Origin: Microbacterium oxydans
Lineage (GTDB): Bacteria; Actinomycetota; Actinomycetes; Actinomycetales; Microbacteriaceae
Assembly (NCBI RefSeq): GCF_900095745.1
Contig: NZ_FMIR01000019.1
Location: 558,001-622,000, forward strand
Length of the DNA: 64,000 bases
Reading direction: 5' to 3'
This document shows positions 1-6,674 of this stretch, piece after piece. Under the pieces are notes generated by a model. That model did no database searches and had not been told where the DNA came from. It saw only the letters and a list, made by a program, of their open reading frames with translations. Every line of letters begins with the position of its first letter. Position 1 is the first letter of the stretch. A program made the position numbers and the translations under genes.

Positions 1-1354
1 CGTCGGCGAGGCTGAGGTGCGAGACCTCGGCGATGGAGTGACCGTGCACCTGTACGGCGAGCACCTCGGGCTTGAGGCGGTTGCCGTCGCAGACCGGGCA
101 CGGCACTTCGCGGAGGTACTCGCCCCACCGGCTGCGCTGGTTGTCGGACTCCGCCTGCAGGTACTGCCGCTCGATGTAGGGGACGACGCCCTCGAAGCCG
201 GAGGCGTAGCGCATCTCGCGTCCGTAGCGGTTCTTCCACTTGACGGTCACCTTGTAGTTCTCGCCGCGCAGGATCGCGTTCTGCACATCGGAGTGCAGCT
301 TGCGCCACGGGGTGTCCAGCGAGAAGTCCAGATCGCGGGAGAGTCCCTCGAGCAGGCGCTCGTAGTACTGGAAGAGGCCCTTGCCCTGGGTGGTCCAGGG
401 GATGATGACGCCCTCACGGATCGAGAGATCTTCGTCGCCCAGCATCAGGTCGACGTCGACCGACATGCGGGTGCCGAGCCCGGAGCAAGCCGGGCACGCA
501 CCGAACGGCGCGTTGAACGAGAACGTGCGGGGCTCGATCTCGGTGAGCGTGAGCGCGTGCCCGTTCGGGCAAGCGAGTTTCTCTGAGAACGTCTGCCACG
601 CGTCGTCGCCCTCGCCGTCGACGTAGTTGATCTGCACCACTCCGCCGGCGAGACCCAGCGCGGTCTCGACCGAATCGGTCACGCGGCCGAGGATGTCATC
701 AGACGCCACGAGGCGGTCGACGACCACCGCGATGTCGTGCTTGTAGCTCTTCTTGAGCGTCGGCGGCTCGGCGAGTTGGACGAGATCTCCGTCGACGATG
801 GCACGCGAGTAGCCCTTCGCACCCAGTTCGCGGAACAGGTCGACGAACTCGCCCTTCTTCTGCGAGACGATCGGTGCGACGACCTGGTATCGGGTGCGCT
901 CCGGAAGCTCCATGAGCTGATCGGCGATCTGCTGCACCGTCTGACGCTGGATGCGCTCCCCGCATTCGGGACAGTGCGGGATGCCGATTCGCGCCCAGAG
1001 CAGACGCATGTAGTCGTAGATCTCGGTGATGGTGCCGACGGTCGACCGAGGGTTGCGGTTGGTCGACTTCTGGTCGATGGAGACCGCGGGGCTGAGACCC
1101 TCGATGAAGTCGACGTCGGGGCGGTCGACCTGCCCGAGGAACTGGCGCGCGTACGCGCTCAGCGATTCGACGTAGCGACGCTGCCCTTCGGCGAAGATCG
1201 TGTCGAACGCGAGACTCGACTTGCCCGACCCGGACAAGCCGGTGAACACGACCAGTGAGTCGCGCGGGATGTCGATGTCGACGTTCTTGAGATTGTGGAC
1301 GCGGGCACCGCGGACACTGAGTTTTCCTGAGGAAGCAACGGGGACGATGGGCAC
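1..1354 (-). CDS. uvrA: UvrABC excinuclease subunit A (5' part; 3' end beyond window)
   Basis: This is the N-terminal ~451 residues of UvrA, the ABC-type ATPase that finds bulky DNA lesions and loads UvrB. The Walker A loop GLSGSGKSS lies at residues 39-47 and is followed by the family string FAEGQRRYVESLSAYARQF. A CPEC motif sits in the UvrB-binding insertion near residue 120. A CPNGH ... CPAC zinc module follows further on. The chosen start is the GTG at 1354, because the reading begins VPIVPV and runs directly into the KLSVRGARVHNLKN motif; a TAGACT -10 element lies exactly 6 nt upstream. The stop codon lies left of the window. The gene starts 9 nt beyond the end of a membrane-protein gene, so it can have its own promoter and also receive read-through. 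Confidence 0.97.
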   Translation of the reverse strand, partial: MPIVPVASSGKLSVRGARVHNLKNVDIDIPRDSLVVFTGLSGSGKSSLAFDTIFAEGQRRYVESLSAYARQFLGQVDRPDVDFIEGLSPAVSIDQKSTNRNPRSTVGTITEIYDYMRLLWARIGIPHCPECGERIQRQTVQQIADQLMELPERTRYQVVAPIVSQKKGEFVDLFRELGAKGYSRAIVDGDLVQLAEPPTLKKSYKHDIAVVVDRLVASDDILGRVTDSVETALGLAGGVVQINYVDGEGDDAWQTFSEKLACPNGHALTLTEIEPRTFSFNAPFGACPACSGLGTRMSVDVDLMLGDEDLSIREGVIIPWTTQGKGLFQYYERLLEGLSRDLDFSLDTPWRKLHSDVQNAILRGENYKVTVKWKNRYGREMRYASGFEGVVPYIERQYLQAESDNQRSRWGEYLREVPCPVCDGNRLKPEVLAVQVHGHSIAEVSHLSLAD

Positions 1355-1366
1355 CGAACAAGTCTA
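1355..1366 (-). promoter_or_regulatory. uvrA -10 element, predicted leaderless start
   Basis: TAGACT (complement of 1361-1366) ends 6 nt before the GTG start of uvrA, so transcription should begin at or next to the start codon. The element overlaps the last codon of the upstream membrane-protein gene. No Shine-Dalgarno sequence is visible. I looked for an actinobacterial LexA palindrome and did not find one. Confidence 0.55.
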
Positions 1367-1960
1367 CGAGGGACCACGGACATCGGCTCCGACTCCGGCT
1401 TCCACGACGGCATCTCCCCCGCCTGGGGCCGTGTGCGCCGGCTCCGCATCCGCCCGCTTCGAAGCCCGCAGCGCGAGCAGTACCCCCACGACGAGGGCCG
1501 CGGCGGCGACCGGCGCGAGCCATGCCGTTCCTCGGTCGACACCGCCCGGAGCGAGCAGCCACATCGCGAAGACCAGCGGCTGCGAGAGGAGCTGCACGAC
1601 GAGGAACCGCAGGAGGGTCGGCCCCAGCACCCGCAGAGCGAGGCGCGACCGCAACGGCACGACCAGGCTGAGCGCGGCGAGGACGTGGATGGCGTGCACG
1701 AGCAGGAGCGCAAGAGCCGTCCGGCCGGGAGACGGCTCCGTGAGGATCACGCCGAACGGGAGGCATGCCGCAGCCGTCCACGCCGTGAGCGTGCGAGGGA
1801 TGACGACGGCGACCAGGGCCGCGACCACCGCGATCCCCTGCCAGAGGGGGAACGGGACCAGCACCACCGCGCCGACCGAGACGACGCCGAGGAGGAGCAG
1901 CCGGATCGTGATCCCGGGTACGGCACCCGGCACCCGGATCCGCCGGATCGTACGACTCAT
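1364..1960 (-). CDS. Multi-pass membrane protein of the DUF58/MoxR cluster
   Basis: This is a 198-residue protein with about five hydrophobic segments (roughly residues 19-35, 40-56, 64-95, 105-125 and 140-165) and a short polar C-terminal tail. I do not recognise a named domain. The start is the ATG at 1960, which overlaps the stop of the DUF58 gene in an ATGA arrangement, so translation is probably coupled. It is the last of five overlapping genes (DUF4129, small membrane protein, MoxR, DUF58, this one). Its function is unknown. The context suggests a membrane partner of the MoxR ATPase/DUF58 module. Confidence 0.8.
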   Translation of the reverse strand: MSRTIRRIRVPGAVPGITIRLLLLGVVSVGAVVLVPFPLWQGIAVVAALVAVVIPRTLTAWTAAACLPFGVILTEPSPGRTALALLLVHAIHVLAALSLVVPLRSRLALRVLGPTLLRFLVVQLLSQPLVFAMWLLAPGGVDRGTAWLAPVAAAALVVGVLLALRASKRADAEPAHTAPGGGDAVVEAGVGADVRGPS

Positions 1961-3270
1961 CGTCGCACCGCCCTCATCCGCTGCTGGCGCAGGGCCGCCA
2001 AACGCATCGCGGCATCGACATCCGGGGCCGCCCACGACACCACCTCGATACCCGCATGGCGCAGCTCGGTCAGGATGTCGGTCCGTTCCGCGAGAACGGT
2101 GCGCAACGCGATGTGCTGCTCCCGCGTGAGGCGTGATGCGTCCGGCGTCGGGAGCACGTCCACCGCGACGACGGCGTGGCCCGCCGCACGCCATCGGGTC
2201 GCCAGCTGAGCAGCCACCCCGTCGAAGAAGGTCGAGAGCACGTACACGATGGAGCCGGACGGAACGACGGGCGAACGGCGATAGGGCGAGCCATCGGTGC
2301 TCGGACCGGTCGCGGCGATGACGTCGCGCATCCGGGCCAGGTGTCGCGCTCCTCCGCCCGAGGGGATGCTCCGTCCCCCGCTCGACAGCGCGTGGTAGGC
2401 GATCCTGTCGCCCGCACCGACGGCCGTGGTCGCGATCGACAGCGCCGCTTCTCGGGCGAGGTCCAACGAGGTCACGCCGGACCGGTCGGGGTCGGCGGCG
2501 CCCCAGCCCGCGACCACAGCGCCGAGATCCTCTGCCGTATCCACTGCGAGGACGACGGACGAGTCGCTCAGGGTGTTGTTCCGGCGCACGAGGAGCTCGC
2601 CGGGCCTCCGAGCGGCCCGGGCGGTGGCACGCCAGTCGACGCGGCGCAGCTCATCACCCGGCGCGAACGGATGGATGTCGCGGAAGTCGCCGCCCTGGCC
2701 CGGGCGTCCGCCCTCATGAGCGCCGTGAAGACCGGTGAGCCGCGGCGCGACGGGGAGTCCCCCTATGTGACGCACGCGCGGCGGCGTGTTCCACCGGATC
2801 CCCACGGGCGGAGCCTCGTCCGTGATCCAGGCGCCGTCCTGCGCCACACACCTGGCCGTCACGCTCAACAGATCCACCGGACCGGAGTGCTGAAGGCGGG
2901 TTCTCGTGGTGACCACGCATCGACCGACGCCGACGTCTGCGAGTCGCTGCGGGCCCTGGTCCTGTGCGACGGCGAGCTGCACCCAATCCGCATCGACGTG
3001 GACGTCGACCTCGCCCCGTGCCTCCGCCTGCTCACCGTCCGCACCGGCCTGCGCGCGCAGTTCGACGCGCAGCTCGGCCGCGGTAGGTCGGCGCACCAGC
3101 ATCCAGGCCGTCGTCAGCGCAAGAGGCAGACCGATGCCGACGATGTCGGGCCGCGAGAACGCGAGCCCTGCCGCGACGAGCAGCGCCGCTCCGGCCACGC
3201 CGATTGCGACGACGGGGGTCCGCTGCCACCGGAGCGTCGTGTGTTCCGTGACGCGGATCGGATCGGTCAT
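1957..3270 (-). CDS. DUF58 domain-containing protein
   Basis: The protein has 437 residues. Two hydrophobic segments occupy residues ~15-60, followed by an extracytoplasmic or cytosolic beta-rich part and the DUF58 core. The hallmark string DWRATARAARRPGELLVRR lies near residue 225. A von Willebrand A-like tail follows, with VVLAVDTAE and later VYVLSTFFDG. DUF58 proteins are regularly paired with MoxR AAA+ ATPases and are thought to be substrates or adaptors in metal- or complex-assembly chaperone systems; the substrate is not known. Four-base overlaps join it to the MoxR gene upstream and to the membrane protein downstream. Confidence 0.9.
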   Translation of the reverse strand: MTDPIRVTEHTTLRWQRTPVVAIGVAGAALLVAAGLAFSRPDIVGIGLPLALTTAWMLVRRPTAAELRVELRAQAGADGEQAEARGEVDVHVDADWVQLAVAQDQGPQRLADVGVGRCVVTTRTRLQHSGPVDLLSVTARCVAQDGAWITDEAPPVGIRWNTPPRVRHIGGLPVAPRLTGLHGAHEGGRPGQGGDFRDIHPFAPGDELRRVDWRATARAARRPGELLVRRNNTLSDSSVVLAVDTAEDLGAVVAGWGAADPDRSGVTSLDLAREAALSIATTAVGAGDRIAYHALSSGGRSIPSGGGARHLARMRDVIAATGPSTDGSPYRRSPVVPSGSIVYVLSTFFDGVAAQLATRWRAAGHAVVAVDVLPTPDASRLTREQHIALRTVLAERTDILTELRHAGIEVVSWAAPDVDAAMRLAALRQQRMRAVRR

Positions 3271-4238
3271 CGCACCGCGGATACGGTCGGTGGCACCGAC
3301 GTCTTCGCGACGACCGCCGCGACGATCGATCGGGGATCCACGCCCTGCGCCCAGGCCTGCGGGGTGAGGGTGAGGCGGTGTGCGAGCACGGGTTCCGCGA
3401 TGCGCTTGATGTCGTCCGGCCGCACATACGCCCGCCCGTCCAGCGCGGCGAGTGCGCGTCCAAGCAGCACCAGGGACTGCGAGCCGCGCGGAGAGGCACC
3501 CACCGAGACGTTCGCCACCTCACGCGTGGCGCGGACCAGCTCGACGCAGTAGCGGGCGACGTCCGCGTCGACGTGGATCCGTTCCACCGCTCGCTGGATC
3601 GCCCGCAGGCCCTCGCCGTCGACGACCGGCTCGACGGAGACGTCGGGCGACTGCCGTCGCACGCGGTCCAGGATGATGCGGGTCTCGTCGTCGACGTCCG
3701 GATAGCCGACCGAGAGCCGCACCATGAAGCGGTCGAGCTGGGCCTCGGGAAGCGCGTAGGTTCCCTCGTACTCGATCGGGTTCGACGTGGCGATGACATG
3801 GAACGGCTGGGGCAGCGGGAACCTGTTCCCCTCGACGGTGACCTGGTGCTCCGCCATCGCCTCGAGCATCGCCGACTGGGTCTTGGGGGTGGTGCGGTTG
3901 ATCTCGTCCGCCAGCAGCAGCCCGGTGAAGATGGGCCCCGGCCGGAACTCGAAGTCGCCTGTCGCCGGTGCATAGACGTATGACCCGGTGACGTCTCCGG
4001 GGAGCATGTCGGGTGTGCACTGCAAGCGCCGGAAGTCCAGACCCAGCGCAGAGGCCAGGCTCCGCGCTGCGAGTGTCTTGCCGAGCCCGGGGACGTCTTC
4101 GAACAGCACGTGACCACCGGCGAAGATCGCGGCCAGGGCGATCGTGAGCGGCTCGTCCATGCCGACGACGGCGGCGCCGACGCTCTCCCGCACTCGGTGT
4201 CCGACAGCAGCGATCCGGGTGACGTCATCCGTGTTCAT
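3267..4238 (-). CDS. MoxR-family AAA+ ATPase
   Basis: This 323-residue cytosolic AAA+ ATPase has Walker A DVPGLGKT at residues 48-55, Walker B LLADEINR at ~108-115, and an IATSNPIEYEGTYALPEAQLDRF sensor region (split motifs IATSNP and EAQLDRF). The length is typical of MoxR proteins, which act as chaperones that mature or insert cofactors into partner complexes. It sits between the small two-helix membrane gene and DUF58, with 4-nt overlaps on both sides. The cluster order MoxR-DUF58 is widespread, so a shared function is well supported, but the client is unknown. Confidence 0.93.
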   Translation of the reverse strand: MNTDDVTRIAAVGHRVRESVGAAVVGMDEPLTIALAAIFAGGHVLFEDVPGLGKTLAARSLASALGLDFRRLQCTPDMLPGDVTGSYVYAPATGDFEFRPGPIFTGLLLADEINRTTPKTQSAMLEAMAEHQVTVEGNRFPLPQPFHVIATSNPIEYEGTYALPEAQLDRFMVRLSVGYPDVDDETRIILDRVRRQSPDVSVEPVVDGEGLRAIQRAVERIHVDADVARYCVELVRATREVANVSVGASPRGSQSLVLLGRALAALDGRAYVRPDDIKRIAEPVLAHRLTLTPQAWAQGVDPRSIVAAVVAKTSVPPTVSAVR

Positions 4239-4750
4239 CGGTTCTCCTCCATGCCGGCTTTCGCGGCGGTCGGGTGGTCTGCGTTCGCGGAGGCCTCGGT
4301 CGTGATGCCCTCGACCGCGTCGAGCACCTTTTCGAGATCGGCGGCCTGAACCTCGCGCTTGTGGAGCGCGTCACGGACTCCCGGCCCGAGAAGCGCATCG
4401 ATCGTCGCGTGCTGACCGGGATCATCGAGGTCGAGCCCCCGATGGGCCAGTCGACGATGCAGCACGTTCTGCACTCGACGAACGACCACGTGCCCGGCGA
4501 CGCCGGTCCGCGAGTTGATCGACCAGGCGAGCCGAGACACTTCGGAGCCGCGCTCCGCACCTCGGCGTTGCTCCGGAGGCCAGAGGGAGCTTTCGTCGAA
4601 GAAGACCTGACGGCTCACGAGCGCGATCGTCAGCACGATCAGCAGCCAGGAGGCGGCGAACAGCAACGGCACGCCGAGTGCGCCGAGCAGCACGAGGACG
4701 ACGGCCGCCACGACCGCCCCGAGCGCCAGGAGAATCAGCCGCGCCTTCAT
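4235..4750 (-). CDS. Small two-helix membrane protein of the MoxR cluster
   Basis: The protein has 171 residues. Two hydrophobic helices (about residues 4-23 and 27-46) precede a cytosolic segment rich in charged residues, with an RRVQNVLHRRL stretch and a helical C-terminus ending in an acidic/Ala tail. I see no named domain. The ATG at 4750 overlaps the DUF4129 gene stop, and the stop overlaps the MoxR start, which argues for strict co-translation. It may anchor MoxR at the membrane (inference). Longer upstream starts would run into the preceding gene and are not favoured. Confidence 0.75.
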   Translation of the reverse strand: MKARLILLALGAVVAAVVLVLLGALGVPLLFAASWLLIVLTIALVSRQVFFDESSLWPPEQRRGAERGSEVSRLAWSINSRTGVAGHVVVRRVQNVLHRRLAHRGLDLDDPGQHATIDALLGPGVRDALHKREVQAADLEKVLDAVEGITTEASANADHPTAAKAGMEENR

Positions 4751-5502
4751 CGCCACCCCTCCTGGATGCCGTGCAGACAGGCCGCTGCCGCGGCGCGATC
4801 GCGCTCGTCCGCGACGAGACCGCCGAAACGGACCTGCTCGTACAGTCGGAGCAGCCCGACGACGTCGGCGGCTATCCCCGCACGTCGGCCGATGATCCGG
4901 ACGGTGAACTCGGAAGGCGTCTCGTGAGGGGCGCGGCCGGCGCCGGCATCCGTCGCCGATTCCTCGAGACCGACCCACGCGGCGACGATGCTGTCGCCCG
5001 GTGCCGGGTCGACGTCGATCGTCCGCAGTGCTTCGTCGATCCCTCTTCGGATGACCGCTGCGTCAGGCTCGGCATCCGCCCCGGCGACAGCCGCGCTCGA
5101 CGCATCGATGTCGGCGGCCTCGCGCCGCGCGAGCGGTCGATCCCGCCAGAGACCGCGCGCGTAGCGGACCAGCATCCTCACCCCGAAGAACAGCAGCGTC
5201 AACACCGCGATCGCGACGAGGGCGGCCATCACCGCGCCGATCACCTTGAGCAGGGGCGATTCCTCGGTCTGCTCCATCGGTCCGGGCGTCGACTCGGCAG
5301 GCGCGGGCTCACTGGTCGCTTCATTGACGATCTCCGCACCGTTGCCGGACAGCGGGCGGAACTGCGGAAGACCCTGGTGTGCAGCGACGAACATGAGGAC
5401 CGCGAAGACGCCCGCGACCGTGACCAGAGACAGAAAGACGCGGACCGCGCGAGAGCCGCCGACGCGCCGGTCCCCGGAAACCGGGGCTTCGGCGCGCGAC
5501 AT
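4747..5502 (-). CDS. DUF4129 domain-containing membrane protein
   Basis: The protein has 251 residues. Its topology has one hydrophobic helix at ~22-42, an extracytoplasmic Pro/Glu-rich loop (to ~90), a second helix at ~93-115, then a cytosolic tail. That tail holds the DUF4129 signature: an acidic-aromatic AAWVGLEE, TPSEFTVRIIGRR, and the LLRLYEQVRFGG motif. DUF4129 proteins of this type usually begin MoxR/DUF58 clusters, as here. The ATG at 5502 is preceded by GGAGGC and, 6 nt upstream, by TAGGGT, so this gene probably carries the promoter of the whole five-gene cluster. Confidence 0.85.
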   Translation of the reverse strand: MSRAEAPVSGDRRVGGSRAVRVFLSLVTVAGVFAVLMFVAAHQGLPQFRPLSGNGAEIVNEATSEPAPAESTPGPMEQTEESPLLKVIGAVMAALVAIAVLTLLFFGVRMLVRYARGLWRDRPLARREAADIDASSAAVAGADAEPDAAVIRRGIDEALRTIDVDPAPGDSIVAAWVGLEESATDAGAGRAPHETPSEFTVRIIGRRAGIAADVVGLLRLYEQVRFGGLVADERDRAAAAACLHGIQEGWR

Positions 5503-5514
5503 GCCTCCACCCTA
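5503..5514 (-). promoter_or_regulatory. Promoter of the DUF4129-MoxR-DUF58 cluster
   Basis: TAGGGT (complement of 5509-5514) lies 6 nt before the ATG; the 6-nt spacer itself reads GGAGGC. Either the mRNA is leaderless, or the GGAGG acts as an unusually close ribosome site on a transcript that begins further upstream. The rest of the gap up to the marR stop at 5576 shows nothing else. Confidence 0.45.
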
Positions 5515-5575
5515 GGGCGCGACTCCCGATGAATCCGTCGTCGGTCGCGCGAGTCGTGGGCGGCATCGCTCGGGT

Positions 5576-6019
5576 TCAGCCGAGATCCGGACGCCGCCCG
5601 GCGAACGGACCGAGGCCGTCGCGGAGCGCAGCGATCTCATCGATGCCCATGCCGACCGCCGCCATGACCTGGTGCGGAACATCCACGGCGCGCTCGCGCA
5701 GTGCCACGCCTGTCGCTGTCAGGGTGATCTCCAGTCGTCGCTCGTCCTCGCTGCTTCGCTGTCGCGCCACGAGTCCGTCCGCTTCGAGCCGCTTGACCAG
5801 GGGCGACGCGGTCGCAGGCTCCAACGCGAGATCCAGAGCGAGATCGTTCAGCGTGCGCGGCGCCCTCTCCCACAGGGCGAGCATCACGAGGTACTGCGGG
5901 TGCGTGAGTCCCAGGGGCTCGAGGATCGGGCGGTAGAGGGCGACGACGTTGCGTGCCGCGGTCACCAGGGCGAAGCACAGCTGGTTCTCCAGCTTGAGCA
6001 GGTCGTCGTCAGCCGTCAC
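5576..6019 (-). CDS. MarR-family transcriptional regulator
   Basis: This is a 147-residue winged-helix regulator. The N-terminal dimerisation helix is followed by LTHPQYLVMLALWE, a recognition-helix region (LNDLALDLALEPATASPLVKRLEADGLV, seen in parts) and the wing RQRSSEDERRLEITLT. MarR proteins repress adjacent genes and respond to small ligands. The GTG at 6019 is chosen because the TATAGT -10 lies 7 nt upstream; no ATG in frame gives a better fit. It is divergent from a small Cys-containing protein gene, and paired palindromes lie between the two (6040-6059), so autoregulation and control of the neighbour are likely. Confidence 0.92.
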   Translation of the reverse strand: MTADDDLLKLENQLCFALVTAARNVVALYRPILEPLGLTHPQYLVMLALWERAPRTLNDLALDLALEPATASPLVKRLEADGLVARQRSSEDERRLEITLTATGVALRERAVDVPHQVMAAVGMGIDEIAALRDGLGPFAGRRPDLG

Positions 6020-6064
6020 ATGGACGACTATACATCTGCACTAATCATTAGTACACTAAGCAAC
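6020..6064. promoter_or_regulatory. Divergent promoter/operator between marR and the 80-aa gene
   Basis: Minus-strand -10 TATAGT (complement of 6027-6032) lies 7 nt from the marR GTG. Plus-strand -10 TACACT (6052-6057) lies 7 nt from the ATG at 6065. Two overlapping inverted repeats cover the plus-strand -10: ACTAATCATTAGT (6040-6052, perfect 6-bp arms) and TTAGTACACTAA (6048-6059, 5-bp arms). AT-rich palindromes of this kind next to a marR gene are typical operators. Confidence 0.65.
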
Positions 6065-6307
6065 ATGGCACAGGACTCCGACCGCCCGCCCCTTCGCACC
6101 CGCATCCGCGAGGCAGGTGGCCTCTACTCCTGGGTGAACACGAACCTCATCCGGCTCGCCGGTCCTGCCTCCGTCGGCCCGTACGAGAAGACTCCTCCGC
6201 CGAGTGCCGCCGAACGCGCCGAACGCGCATGCCCGCTGTGCGGTGCACCGATGACCCAGCACGAGATCGATCGATCGGGCCCCAAGCCACTGATGCACTG
6301 CCCGTAG
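6065..6307 (+). CDS. Small protein with paired cysteines, divergent from marR
   Basis: This 80-residue protein has a basic N-terminus, an aromatic GGLYSWVNTNLIRLAG helix-like segment, and a C-terminal knuckle with CPLCGAP near residue 57 and a final MHCP. CxxC plus a terminal Cys could bind zinc or be redox active; no named family is recognised. The ATG at 6065 is fixed by the TACACT -10 element 7 nt upstream. The predicted operator overlaps this promoter, so it is the most likely MarR target. Confidence 0.7.
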   Translation: MAQDSDRPPLRTRIREAGGLYSWVNTNLIRLAGPASVGPYEKTPPPSAAERAERACPLCGAPMTQHEIDRSGPKPLMHCP

Positions 6308-6308
6308 G

Positions 6309-6659
6309 TCAGTCCGAGCCGGAGGTATCGGTCGCCGAGCCGGTCGACTCGCGCGCGACATCGAGCCAGAACATCAGTTCGCTGTCGTCTTCGATGGCCT
6401 CAGGCGAGACGTCGAGCCATCCGGAACCCATCGTGCGCGAGCCCATGACCGCCCGCGCGACACCCGCGCGAGTCACGAGCGCCGCTCCGTTCTCGTCGTC
6501 GACGCGCACCAGGAGGACGCCGCCCGGACGCGCACCGAGAAGAATGCGACCGTCGTCGAGGAATGCCCGGGTTCCGAACATCCGCCGCTCCTCGATCTCG
6601 ATGTCGGCGCTCAGCAGCGCCCTGATCCGATCGGCCAACTCGTCCCCCGCAGCATCCAT
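6309..6659 (-). CDS. TfoX N-terminal domain protein
   Basis: This 116-residue single-domain protein carries the TfoX_N pattern: an N-terminal helix, EERRMFGTRAFLDDGRILLGAR at residues ~22-43 (seen as MFGTRAFLDD), a beta sheet, and a C-terminal helical part with GSGWLDVSPEAI. In gammaproteobacteria TfoX regulates competence; actinobacterial single-domain versions have no established function. Its stop lies 1 nt beyond the convergent 80-aa gene, and its start is 15 nt after the uvrB stop, so it may be transcribed with uvrB. Confidence 0.8.
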   Translation of the reverse strand: MDAAGDELADRIRALLSADIEIEERRMFGTRAFLDDGRILLGARPGGVLLVRVDDENGAALVTRAGVARAVMGSRTMGSGWLDVSPEAIEDDSELMFWLDVARESTGSATDTSGSD

Positions 6660-6674
6660 GGTCCGCGCGTCGCC

